The notes beneath the pieces are model-generated. The model searched no databases. It saw nothing but the letters and a program-made list of their open reading frames with translations, and was not told the origin of the DNA. Positions 25,474-35,502 of a stretch of DNA of 64,000 nucleotides are shown here, one piece after another (position 1 is the first letter of the stretch; each line of letters begins with the position of its first letter). The position numbers and the translations under genes are program-made. The stretch comes from CBDATA01 sp965202845 (GTDB lineage Bacteria > Acidobacteriota > Vicinamibacteria > Marinacidobacterales > Marinacidobacteraceae): contig OZ241856.1 in the NCBI GenBank assembly GCA_965202845.1, positions 1,984,001 to 2,048,000 on the forward strand, in the 5' to 3' direction.

Positions 25474-26778
25474 ATGCTCACCCGCCGCTACGCGCGCCCC
25501 GAGATGGAGGCGATCTGGACCGACGAGGCGCTTTTCCGCTCGTGGATGGAGGTGGAGATCGCCGCCGCCGAAGCCACCGCCGCCGAGGGCCTGATCCCGG
25601 AAGCGGCGGCGAGGGCGATCCGGGAGCGGGCCGGTTTCGACGTCGCCCGCATCCGCGAAATCGAGAAGACGACGCAGCACGACGTGGTGGCCTTCACCCA
25701 GTCGATGGCCGAGCACGTGGGACCCGAAGGCCGCTGGATCCACTTCGGGCTCACCAGCTCCGACGTGGTGGACACCGCCCTCGCCGCCCGGATGACGCGC
25801 TCTTGCGACCTCGTTCTCGAACGGGTGGAGCGAATCCGCGACATCCTCAAGCGCCGCGCCGCCGAACACCGCCGCACGGTGATGGTGGGGCGCACCCACG
25901 GCGTTCACGCCGAACCGATGACCTTCGGGATGAAGCTGGCGCTCTGGTGGGCCGAGATGGGGCGGAACCGGCGACGCCTCGCCGCCGCCCGGGAGGCGGT
26001 GCGGGTGGGCAAGCTCTCCGGCGCGGTCGGTTCCTTCGCCCACCTCCCGCCCGCCGTCGAACGCCGGGTCTGCGAAGCGCTCGGCCTGCGCCCGGCGCCG
26101 ATCTCGACCCAGGTGATCCAGCGGGACCGCCACGCCGAGCTGGCGGCCGCCCTCGCCATCCTCGGCGGGACGCTCGAGAAGATCGCCACCGAAATCCGCA
26201 ACCTCCAGCGCACCGAAATCCGCGAGTTGGAGGAGCCGTTCGGCAAGGGGCAGAAGGGGTCCTCGGCGATGCCGCACAAGCGGAATCCGGTCGGGTGCGA
26301 GCAGATCTGCGGGCTCGCACGGATTCTGCGGGCGAACGTCGCGCCCGCGATCGAGAACATTGCGCTCTGGAACGAGCGGGACATCTCCCACTCGTCGGCG
26401 GAGCGGATGACGATCCCGCAGAGCTTCCAGATCGCCGACCACATCCTGCTGCGGATGGCCGGCATCCTCGACCGGCTGGCGGTGCGCGAAGACGCGATGC
26501 GGGAGAACCTGGACCGGATGAACGGGATGGTCTTCAGCGGCAGGGTGCTGCTCGACCTGGCGGCGAAGGGGGTCTCCCGGGAGGACGCCTACCGCATGGT
26601 GCAAGGAGCGGCGATGCGCCTGTGGGAGGAGGGCGGCTCGCTCCGGGAGAAGCTCGATGCGGACCCCGGGGTCACCGCGATCCTGAGCGAACGGGAGCTG
26701 GACGCCGCCTTCGATCTTGACACCCATTTCCGCCACCTGGACGAGGTCTTCGAGCGGGTGTTCGCCGAGGAAGCATGA
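25474..26778 (+). CDS. purB: Adenylosuccinate lyase
   Basis: 434 residues of the fumarase/aspartase superfamily. The signature GSSAMPHKRNP with the catalytic loop serine is intact, and GRTHGVHAEPMTFG carries the general-acid histidine. It cleaves SAICAR and adenylosuccinate, releasing fumarate. It is followed directly by purS with an ATGA overlap, so purB-purS-purQ-purL-purF forms a translationally coupled chain. Confidence 0.97.
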   Translation: MLTRRYARPEMEAIWTDEALFRSWMEVEIAAAEATAAEGLIPEAAARAIRERAGFDVARIREIEKTTQHDVVAFTQSMAEHVGPEGRWIHFGLTSSDVVDTALAARMTRSCDLVLERVERIRDILKRRAAEHRRTVMVGRTHGVHAEPMTFGMKLALWWAEMGRNRRRLAAAREAVRVGKLSGAVGSFAHLPPAVERRVCEALGLRPAPISTQVIQRDRHAELAAALAILGGTLEKIATEIRNLQRTEIRELEEPFGKGQKGSSAMPHKRNPVGCEQICGLARILRANVAPAIENIALWNERDISHSSAERMTIPQSFQIADHILLRMAGILDRLAVREDAMRENLDRMNGMVFSGRVLLDLAAKGVSREDAYRMVQGAAMRLWEEGGSLREKLDADPGVTAILSERELDAAFDLDTHFRHLDEVFERVFAEEA

Positions 26779-27023
26779 CGACCTTTCGGTTCCAGGTGGA
26801 GGTGCGGCTGCGGCCTTCGGTCCAGGACCCCCAGGGCGAGGCGATCCGGCGGGCGATCGCCCACCGGGAGCCCGGCGCGCTCTCGGTGCGGCAGGGCAAG
26901 CTGTTCGAGCTGGAGGTGGAGGCGGACTCGGAGGAGGAGGCGCGGCGCATCGCGGACCGGATCGCGCGGACGGCGCTGGCGAACCCGGTGCTGGAGGACG
27001 CGAGCGTGGAACCGGCGCCATGA
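26775..27023 (+). CDS. purS: FGAM synthase subunit PurS
   Basis: 82 residues: RFQVEVRLRPSVQDPQGEAIRRAI and a C-terminal strand are typical of the small PurS dimer that bridges PurQ and PurL. It overlaps purB and purQ by 4 bases each. Its presence shows the three-subunit form of FGAM synthase rather than the large fused PurL. Confidence 0.95.
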   Translation: MTTFRFQVEVRLRPSVQDPQGEAIRRAIAHREPGALSVRQGKLFELEVEADSEEEARRIADRIARTALANPVLEDASVEPAP

Positions 27024-27721
27024 CCTGCCGGTTCGCGGTGGTGGTGTTCCCCGGAACCAACTGCGAGGAGGATGTGCTCCACGCCATCCGCAGCGCGACC
27101 GGCCAGGAGGCCGAGCTGGTCTGGCACCAGGAGGACTCGCTGGACGGCTTCGACGCGGCGGTGCTTCCGGGGGGCTTCGCGCACGGCGACTACCTCCGCG
27201 CCGGCGGCCTCGCCCACTTTTCGCCGGTGATGGCGCCGCTCGCGGCCATGGCCGGGTCCGGCCGCCCGGTGGTGGGCATCTGCAACGGGTTCCAGATCCT
27301 GCAGGAGGCGGGGTTGCTGCCGGGGGCGATGCTGCGGAACCGGTCGCTGACCTACGTCTGCCGCGACGCGCGGGTCCGGGTCGAGGACGCCGGCTCCCCG
27401 TTCACCTGCGGGCTTCCGGAGGGAAGCATCCTCCGGATGCCGGTGGGCCACGCCGAAGGGAACTTCCGGGCGAGCGACGAGGTCCTCGCCGGGCTGGAAG
27501 CCGAAGGGCAGGTGATCTTCCGGTACTGCGACGAGCGGGGGGAGGCCACCGATGCGGCGAACCCGAACGGCGCCCGGAACGGGATCGCCGGCGTGCGGAA
27601 CCGGCGGGGGAACGTGGCGGCGCTGATGCCCCACCCGGATCGGGCGTACGAGGCCGACCTCGGGAGCGAGGACGGCAAGTTGCTGTTCCAAAGCCTCCAC
27701 CGCTACACCGCATCGTTGTGA
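27020..27721 (+). CDS. purQ: FGAM synthase glutaminase subunit PurQ
   Basis: 233 residues from ATG 27020, overlapping the purS stop. Class I glutamine amidotransferase: the nucleophile lies in VVGICNGFQIL and the acid-base pair in LMPHPDRA. The start VVVFPGTNCEEDV is a PurQ hallmark. It supplies ammonia from glutamine to PurL in the cytosolic PurSQL complex. A longer open frame in the same phase runs back into purB and is ignored. Confidence 0.96.
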   Translation: MTCRFAVVVFPGTNCEEDVLHAIRSATGQEAELVWHQEDSLDGFDAAVLPGGFAHGDYLRAGGLAHFSPVMAPLAAMAGSGRPVVGICNGFQILQEAGLLPGAMLRNRSLTYVCRDARVRVEDAGSPFTCGLPEGSILRMPVGHAEGNFRASDEVLAGLEAEGQVIFRYCDERGEATDAANPNGARNGIAGVRNRRGNVAALMPHPDRAYEADLGSEDGKLLFQSLHRYTASL

Positions 27722-29954
27722 CCACCACCGCCGCGATGGCGCAGGCCGCCGGACTGACGGCGGATGAATACCAGCGGATCGTCTCGCTGCTGGGGCGGCG
27801 TCCCAACCGGAACGAGCTGGGGATGTTCTCGGCGATGTGGTCGGAGCACTGCTCCTACAAGTCCTCGAAGCGGCAGCTGGCCCGCTTCCCCACCCGGTCG
27901 CCCCGGGTGCTCGAAGGCCCGGGGGAGAACGCCGGGGCGGTACTGCTAGGCGAGGGACGGGCCGCCGTCTTCAAGGTGGAGTCGCACAACCACCCCACCT
28001 TCATCGAACCCTTCCAGGGCGCCGCCACCGGGGTGGGCGGCATCCTGCGCGACGTCTTCACGATGGGCGCCCGCCCGGTGGCGCTGATGAACTCGCTCCG
28101 CTTCGGGCCGCTGTCCGACCCGGCGAACCGGGCGCGCTTCACCGGCGCGGTCGCCGGGATCGCGAACTACGGCAACAGCATGGGCATCCCGACCGTCGGC
28201 GGGGAGGTGTTCTTCGAGGACTGCTACGAGCGGAACCCGCTGGTGAACGCCTTCGCTCTCGGCATCGCGCCCGCCGACCGCATCTTCCGTGCCCGCGCCG
28301 ACGCGCCGGGAAGCCCGATCTGGTGCGTGGGGGCGAAAACCGGACGGGACGGAATCCACGGCGCGGCGATGGCGTCGGCCTCCTTCGACGAGGAGGCGGA
28401 AGCCAGGCGGCCCACCGTGCAGGTCGGCGATCCGTTCCTCGAGAAACTTTTGATGGAGGCCTGCCTCGAACTCATGCGGGGCGACGCCCTGATCGCCATC
28501 CAGGACATGGGCGCCGCCGGGATCACCTGCTCCACCGCCGAGATGGCCTCCCGGGGGGGCGCCGGGGTGGAGGTGGACCTGGATGCGGTTCCGCAGCGGG
28601 AAACCGGGATGTCGGCGTATGAAATCCTGCTTTCGGAGTCCCAGGAGCGGATGCTGATGGTGGTCCGTCCCGGACGCGAAGACGAGGTGCGGCGGGTGTT
28701 CCGCAAGTGGGATCTGGACGCCGCCGCCATCGGGCGGGTCAGCGGAGACGGGATGCTGCGGGCGCGCCACCGGGGCGAAACGGCGGTGGAGCTCCCCTGC
28801 CGCGCGCTCACCGACGACGCCCCGGCGGTCGACCGTCCGGTTCGCCAGCCCTCCGGGTGGCCTCCGCCCGAAGTGCGGGCCGCCGAGCTTCCCGAACCCG
28901 CCGACTGGAACGAGGCGATCCTCGCCATGGCAGGAAGCCCCGAGCTTTCGAGCCGCCGCTTCGTCTACGAGCAGTACGACCACATGGTGCGAAGCGACAC
29001 CCTGATCCGGCCGGGCGGCAGCGCCGGGGTCATCCGGATCAAGGGGTCGCGGCTGGGGATCGCCATGACCCTGGACGGCAACGGCCGCTACGCCGCGAAC
29101 GATCCGCGGCGCGGCGGCGCGCTGGCGGTCGCCGAAGCCTGCCGCAACCTGGCGGCGGTGGGGGCGCTCCCCATCGGGGCCACCAACTGCCTCAACTTCG
29201 GGAATCCCGAACGCCCGGAGATCATGTGGCAGTTCGCCGAGGCGATCACCGGGATGAGCGAGGCGCTCTCGGCCTTCGGGGTCCCCATCACCGGCGGGAA
29301 CGTGAGCCTCTACAACGAGACCGACGACGCCGGAATCTTCCCGACTCCGGTGGTCGGGGTGGTGGGGCTTCTGGAAGACGCCGGCGCCCGCATCGGGCAA
29401 CATTTCGCCGGGAGCGGCGACCGGATCCTGCTCGCCGGGCCGGAGGACGATGCGGGACATCTCGGCGCGAGCGCCTGGCTCAAGGAGCGCTTCGGACGGA
29501 CCGACGGCCGGCCGCCCCGACCCGACCTCGACGCCGAAATCCGCTTGGGAGCGTTCCTGCGTTCGGCGGCGGGCGTCCTTTACTCGGCGCGCGATCTTTC
29601 GGAAGGGGGATTGCTCGCGGCCCTGGTGGAGAGCCTGTTCGCCCCCGACGGGAGCGCCGCCCTGGGCGCGGACGTCGCGCTGGAATGTTCCTCCCGTTTG
29701 GAGGGCGTTCTCTGCGGCGAGGGGGTGGCCCGCGCCCTGGTGAGCGTTTCGCCGGATCGGGAGGACGCCGTCCGAACCCTCGCCGAACGCGCCGGGGTTC
29801 CGCTCCGGATGCTCGGAACCGTCGGGGGCGACGGGCTGCGTCTCCGGGTGAACGGCGCCTCCGCCGCGGCGCTCCCGCTCAAAACCCTGTCCGATGCGTT
29901 CGGGAACGGGCTGGAGCGGGCGGCGACCGGGGAAGTAGTCTCCCCGCGGAATCG

Positions 29955-29958
<4 letters not shown>
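27718..29958 (+). CDS. purL: FGAM synthase catalytic subunit (small-type PurL)
   Basis: 746 residues, the length of the small PurL used with PurS and PurQ. FSAMWSEHCSYKSSKRQL, VEGPGENAG-like LEGPGENAG and FKVESHNHPTFIEP are conserved ATP and FGAR binding elements; SLYNET is also present. The enzyme makes FGAM from FGAR, ATP and ammonia. The GTG start overlaps the purQ stop (GTGA); ATG 27736 is a weaker alternative. Confidence 0.97.
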
Positions 29959-31379
<1,421 letters not shown>

Positions 31380-31443
31380 CCCCTGTCCGCGCCGATCGGC
31401 CCGACGGGATCATCGGCCCGACGGGATCATCGGCTGGACTCTT

Positions 31444-31457
31444 GACTTCGACAGTTT
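31444..31457 (+). repeat. Left terminal inverted repeat of the IS
   Basis: GACTTCGACAGTTT; pairs with the right end at 33347-33360 with one mismatch. Confidence 0.75.
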
Positions 31458-31553
31458 TGATCGATAAGTCCTTGACAGTCAATAGCCGACATTTCTGGCT
31501 AGGCACTACAAACGTAGCCCTCTGAAGGTTGCGCCGGCGGGGCTTGGGTCCTC

Positions 31554-33209
31554 TCAGGCGAGCTGGTACGGCGTGGTTGGCAGGGGCAGTCTCATCGCGG
31601 CATAGATGCTCTCGGCCTCCAGGGACGGCTTCGCGGGGATGGCGTATCGCTCTCCCGTTTTCTCGCAGAGCAACACCGAACACTTGCGGTGCGCCAGCGC
31701 ATTGCGGATGACTTCGGGAGACATCCGCTCCTTCTGGAGCGCGACCCGATAGGCCAGATGGCGCACGCAGGCGAACGCCATGAAGGCGATCGCGATGTGG
31801 GCGCGGATCCGTTGTTCGGTCCAGTGCCAGATCGGCCGGACGCGCAGATCGTGCTTGGTGATGCGGAAGCTCTCCTCGACCCGCCAGAGTCCCCGATAGT
31901 GCGACAGCACTTCGGCGGCCCGCGCGTCGCGCAGGTTGGTGATGACGCCGGCCAGTCCGTCCCAGCGCGCCGCCTCGTCGATCTTCTTCTGATCCACGAC
32001 GAGCCGCGCATCCCCCTCAACGGCGATGAAGCGCTTGGCGCCATGCTGGGACAACAGCGCTTTGGGGTTGTCGCTTTGCGACAGCTTGTCGAACGCCCGC
32101 TGGATCGCCTGGTGGCGATCACGGGCGTCCTTGCGCGCCCGCTTGGCGGACCACGTGACGATCAAGCGTCGCCCCTGGTGATCCCATTCGTTCACCAGGC
32201 GCTCCGAGGAGTGTTCCAGCGGGACGTAGGAGTCGAGATTCCAAATCTTCCTGCGTAGCGCGCCGGGGAGCTGGCGCAGCCGGGCGCCCACCACATAGCC
32301 GCCGCCCATCGCGTCCAGAGCCTCCAGGTTGGCGGCGCTGAGCATCCCCCGATCCGCCACGCAGACCGCCTGCTGCGCCGGATGACGCCGCAGCAAGCCC
32401 TCGAACACCGGAACCAGGCTGTGCCCCTCGTAGGCGGCGCCGGGGAACACCTCGTAGCTCACCGGAAGCCCCTCGCGGGTGACCATCAGCGCCAGCAGCA
32501 CCTGCGAGTAGCGGTGCTTGCCGTCCTTGCTGTACCCCTTCTGGCGGAGTTCATCCTCCTCCTCTGTCGCAAAGGCCAGCGTGGTGCAGTCGAAGAACAA
32601 CACCGAGACCGGATCGGGCAACACCGAGCGGGTGGCGTCGCCGACCCGGGCGCGAAGCCGTTCGATTGTCCTCGCGTCCAGCCGATCCATCATCCGGTAG
32701 ACCTTGTGAAGCGGCAGGCTCACCCCGAAGTCGTTTTCAAGACTCCGCACGCTGCCGCGCTTGCTGTCGGGGTTGGCGATCCGCGCCATCACCGTGTGGA
32801 ACAGGGCGTCGTGGTACGCCCGATAGCGGGAGCGCGGCAACAGCGCGTTCAGACCCAGATGCCGGTAGACCTCGCCGTAGACCTCATGGATGCCGGTCGT
32901 GATCCGTTGGGCTTCCTTCAGTTGCTTGAGATCGACGGGTAGGGTCGCCTTGCCGTCGCCCTCGCGCCCGACGCGGATGACCTGCTCGGCGAGCTTTTCG
33001 GAGGAGAAGAGGAGAGGCTGGCGTTCGGTCTTGAGCTTGGTCTTGATGAACTCGCCGAGCCGCTTCAGGCGTTCGAGCTCCTTGTCGTCCTTTGCGATGC
33101 CGATGTGTCGGACGATGCGTTGGCGGACCTTGGTTCCGTTGCGTACGCCTTCGACGAGTTGTACGGAGCGCCGGGGGCTGTTGGGAGTGGACTTGACGCG
33201 AACGAACAT
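31554..33209 (-). CDS. IS1634-family DDE transposase
   Basis: 551 residues, full length. The DDE residues are visible: D207 in FFDCTTLAF, D286 in CVADRGML, and E445 with K452 in YRGLWRVEESFRITK. GYSKDGKHRYSQVLLALMV is a family hallmark. It cuts and joins its own IS ends. A TATACT box lies only 7 bases before the ATG, which would give a nearly leaderless transcript if used. No frameshift or internal stop is seen, so transposition competence is plausible. Confidence 0.95.
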   Translation of the reverse strand: MFVRVKSTPNSPRRSVQLVEGVRNGTKVRQRIVRHIGIAKDDKELERLKRLGEFIKTKLKTERQPLLFSSEKLAEQVIRVGREGDGKATLPVDLKQLKEAQRITTGIHEVYGEVYRHLGLNALLPRSRYRAYHDALFHTVMARIANPDSKRGSVRSLENDFGVSLPLHKVYRMMDRLDARTIERLRARVGDATRSVLPDPVSVLFFDCTTLAFATEEEDELRQKGYSKDGKHRYSQVLLALMVTREGLPVSYEVFPGAAYEGHSLVPVFEGLLRRHPAQQAVCVADRGMLSAANLEALDAMGGGYVVGARLRQLPGALRRKIWNLDSYVPLEHSSERLVNEWDHQGRRLIVTWSAKRARKDARDRHQAIQRAFDKLSQSDNPKALLSQHGAKRFIAVEGDARLVVDQKKIDEAARWDGLAGVITNLRDARAAEVLSHYRGLWRVEESFRITKHDLRVRPIWHWTEQRIRAHIAIAFMAFACVRHLAYRVALQKERMSPEVIRNALAHRKCSVLLCEKTGERYAIPAKPSLEAESIYAAMRLPLPTTPYQLA

Positions 33210-33346
33210 GGGTGGAGTATAGCACAGAAGTCAAACTATCAAAAATCGCTAGGCACAACAGAGCGAGTAGCGAAAAGCTCCCTTGTTTCAGAACATGTTT
33301 GTTTTCAACAGCTTCCCGATCCGACGCTCCGACCGAAATCGGGCTC

Positions 33347-33360
33347 AAACTGTCAAAGTC
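33347..33360 (-). repeat. Right terminal inverted repeat of the IS
   Basis: Reads GACTTTGACAGTTT on the minus strand, matching the left end 13/14. Confidence 0.75.
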
Positions 33361-33363
33361 GGG

Positions 33364-33461
33364 AGTCATGCGGAGCCTGTTCGGACGCAACCGCGACTGA
33401 CCCCTGTCCGCGCCGATCGGCCCGACGGGATCATCGGCCCGACGGGATCATCGGCTGGACT
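33364..33461. repeat. 98-bp direct repeat flanking the IS, right copy
   Basis: Identical to 31343-31440. It carries a dead copy of the purF 3' end (coding VMRSLFGRNRD and stop) and also the true stop codon of the DUF262-HNH gene (33448-33450). This shows that before insertion purF and that gene were convergent about 70 bases apart. Confidence 0.9.
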
Positions 33462-34542
33462 TTCGGCGGTTGCACGGCTTGCACAGCATCTGGCAGTTCG
33501 CTTCGTCGGTCCGGCCGCCCTCCACCCAGGGGGTGATGTGGTCGCCCTCCATGTCCGGGAGCGCGAACGTCTCCCCGCATGACCTGCAGACGCCGTTTTG
33601 CATTGCGAACGCCTTCTGCTTCATGGCGTCGGAGAAGGCCCGGATGTTGAGGCGCCTTTCCTCGCCGGTGAGAAGGTACGGACAGATGCCCGACTTCCTC
33701 GTCACGTCGTCGTCCAGCACCAGGCGCTCGATTTCCGCTTCCAGCGCATCGGGGTCCAGACTCGGGTCCTGGAGGCGTCCGTAGAGCGCGCCCCAGTCCA
33801 CTCCCTTCATAAACGTGCGGTAGTTCGGAAAGACCGCTTCCACCCGGTTGATGACCGCCTGGAAGTGGCTCCACAGGGCGGCCGCGGTCTCGTCCTGCTG
33901 ATGGGCGCCCATGTACTCCTCAATGGACTGCTTCTCGTCCTTGATCCACTGGATCGCGGTTTCGAGGTATTCCTGACGCTCGGGCCTCCCGTTCACATAC
34001 CGGCTGCCGACCGACCAGGCCGGGCAGCTGTTCCCCCGTCGGCTGAAATACCGCTTCGCGTCGGACACCCACGTGCCGGCGTAGACCGCGTTCCGCAGCT
34101 CCTGGTCGGTCAGCCGTTCGCCCGCGATGTTGATGGTCCGGAACCACGCGAGCTTTTCGCTGGGGCTGCCCTCGCAGACGTAGACGTGCAGCGGGTAGTC
34201 GAGGATGCGATCCTGCTCGTCGTCTTGCAGGTTGTGGAAGAAGCGCCCGTCGAGGGAGTAGTCGCTTTGCACATAGCGGGCGACTGCAATCGTGCGCTGC
34301 TGGCCGTCGATGACCTCGTACGTTCCGTCCTCGCGCAGCGCCCAGTACATCACGTTGAGCGGGAAGCCCCGGTTGATGGTCTCGATCACCGCGTCGCGCT
34401 GCTTCGCCCCGTAGACGAACTCGCGCTGGTACGGCGGGCGGATGTCGAGCTTGCCGCCGTAGCCGCGCACCCCGCCCTCGCCGTCGTCTTCGTAGTCGGC
34501 CACCAGTTCGCGGACGGTGATGTTCCTGAGGTTGATTTTCAT
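33448..34542 (-). CDS. DUF262-HNH nuclease (GmrSD-related)
   Basis: 364 residues. The DUF262 (GmrS/ParB-like NTPase) part has PPYQREFVYG and IDGQQRT at 78-83. The C-terminal zinc-finger HNH has C319-x2-C322, D334-H335, N349 and C354-x2-C357 (LCKPCN). In GmrSD such domains give NTP-driven cleavage of modified DNA; DUF1524, normal in GmrD, is replaced here by a classical HNH. Its ATG overlaps the end of the frame-corrected EcoRI-type methylase (ATGA), so it was built as the last gene of a methylase operon and is probably the nuclease arm. The stop lies inside the IS-derived repeat but the protein is complete. Confidence 0.88.
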   Translation of the reverse strand: MKINLRNITVRELVADYEDDGEGGVRGYGGKLDIRPPYQREFVYGAKQRDAVIETINRGFPLNVMYWALREDGTYEVIDGQQRTIAVARYVQSDYSLDGRFFHNLQDDEQDRILDYPLHVYVCEGSPSEKLAWFRTINIAGERLTDQELRNAVYAGTWVSDAKRYFSRRGNSCPAWSVGSRYVNGRPERQEYLETAIQWIKDEKQSIEEYMGAHQQDETAAALWSHFQAVINRVEAVFPNYRTFMKGVDWGALYGRLQDPSLDPDALEAEIERLVLDDDVTRKSGICPYLLTGEERRLNIRAFSDAMKQKAFAMQNGVCRSCGETFALPDMEGDHITPWVEGGRTDEANCQMLCKPCNRRKSSR

Positions 34543-34695
34543 GGTTCGGGTCTCCGATTGCGAATGACAATTCTTGAATACAGGCGTCTTTCATTCAGAT
34601 AGAATCTGCCTTTTTCAACAAATTGGTAATCAGCACCAATTATTTCAAATTGATCTGGGTTGTGCTTGTCAAGGAAGGTGATGGGAACCCCCATG
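34539..34695 (-). pseudogene. Out-of-frame C-terminal part of EcoRI-family methylase
   Basis: Downstream of the G8 tract another frame continues the methylase: MGVPITFLDKHNPDQFEIIG matches the paralogue (MGVPITFLDKHNPDQFEILG), and the end LYSRIVIRNR parallels LYGRIFVKR. The stop TGA overlaps the DUF262-HNH ATG. With 7 or 10 G residues in the tract instead of 8, the methylase would be full length, about 320 residues. Confidence 0.85.
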
Positions 34696-35502
34696 CCCCC
34701 CCCAATTTTTTGGAATATCCAAAATTTTGTTCACATTGATCGCGTCATAGTTGTCGTAGGCCGGGTATTTCCCGGGTGAGTAATTTGCCGTAAGAATCAA
34801 GTCCTTGTGACGCTTCTTGTGGTTCAAGTTCGTGAACCAGGTAACGTTTCTGAATTTAACGAGACCACTTTTTTCATCATACACTCCAGCCACATATTCA
34901 CGGTGTTCTGATGGAACAGCAAAGTACGCATTCCCGGACTCAAATCCGTAGCCAAGCCAAAATCTGTCAGTCTTGATAAAGTGAAAAATATCCTTGTAGG
35001 TCACCGCATTCCACGGCCCGATGATGATGAATTTTCTGTCGTGCTCCATGAGATGGGCTACGTATTCGCGGAAGAGCGAGAAGGGCGGGTTGGTGACCAC
35101 GATATCCGCCTGCTTCAGCAACTCGATACTCTCCGCGCTGCGGAAATCGCCGTCGCCCTGGAATTCCCGAACCCCGATGTCCTCGACGCGGGGCGTCCGC
35201 GAATCTCCGCTGCCCTCGTACTCCAGCCAGATCGCCCGCTCCGAATCGTGGCGGCTGAACAGATCAGGCGAATGGTTTCGGTAGCACGAAGCGATGAGCT
35301 TCCTCAAGCCCAAGCGCTTGAAATTGTACGAGAAGTAGTGGAAGAAACTGGAAATTCGAGGATCGTCGCAGTTGCAATACACAACCTTGTTTCGAAAATG
35401 CTCGGTGTAGTGGCGAAGCTCGTTCTCGATGTCCGAGCGCTGCGTGTAAAACTCGTCGTTCTTCCGGCTTTTCGCCTTGCGCAAACTCTCACTCAGTACC
35501 AT
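34669..35502 (-). CDS. EcoRI-family N6-adenine methyltransferase, paralogue 2 (frameshifted)
   Basis: As read it has 277 residues and ends prematurely in GGHGGSHHLP after the G8 tract. The N-terminal two-thirds parallels paralogue 1 closely: NDEFYTQRSDIENELRHY, YCNCDDPR and the catalytic NPPF at 138-141. M.EcoRI-type enzymes methylate adenine with SAM. The start ATG lies inside the paralogue's last codons (14-base overlap) with GAGGTC upstream. The middle segment (residues ~165-215), probably target recognition, differs strongly from paralogue 1, so the two should recognise different sites. The frameshift could be real, phase-variable or an assembly error. Confidence 0.85.
   Translation of the reverse strand: MVLSESLRKAKSRKNDEFYTQRSDIENELRHYTEHFRNKVVYCNCDDPRISSFFHYFSYNFKRLGLRKLIASCYRNHSPDLFSRHDSERAIWLEYEGSGDSRTPRVEDIGVREFQGDGDFRSAESIELLKQADIVVTNPPFSLFREYVAHLMEHDRKFIIIGPWNAVTYKDIFHFIKTDRFWLGYGFESGNAYFAVPSEHREYVAGVYDEKSGLVKFRNVTWFTNLNHKKRHKDLILTANYSPGKYPAYDNYDAINVNKILDIPKNWGGHGGSHHLP
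34696..34703 (-). repeat. G8 homopolymer in methylase gene
   Basis: Eight consecutive G on the coding strand after the TGG of KNWGG. The reading frame would be restored by loss of one or gain of two G. Homopolymer slippage in methylase genes is a known phase-variation switch, and also a common sequencing error. Confidence 0.7.

Larger units (their letters stand above)
31437..33367 (-). mobile_element. IS1634-family (IS4 superfamily) insertion sequence
   Basis: About 1.93 kb with one transposase gene on the minus strand. The ends are imperfect inverted repeats: GACTTCGACAGTTT (31444-31457) on the left against GACTTTGACAGTTT read inward from the right (33347-33360), 13 of 14 matching. The match extends outward through GACTC to the shared GACT/AGTC that is also part of the 98-bp direct repeats, so the exact edge is ambiguous by up to 4 bases. 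Long variable target duplications are known for IS1634 and IS1549. Sequence looks intact, so the copy may be active. Confidence 0.88.
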
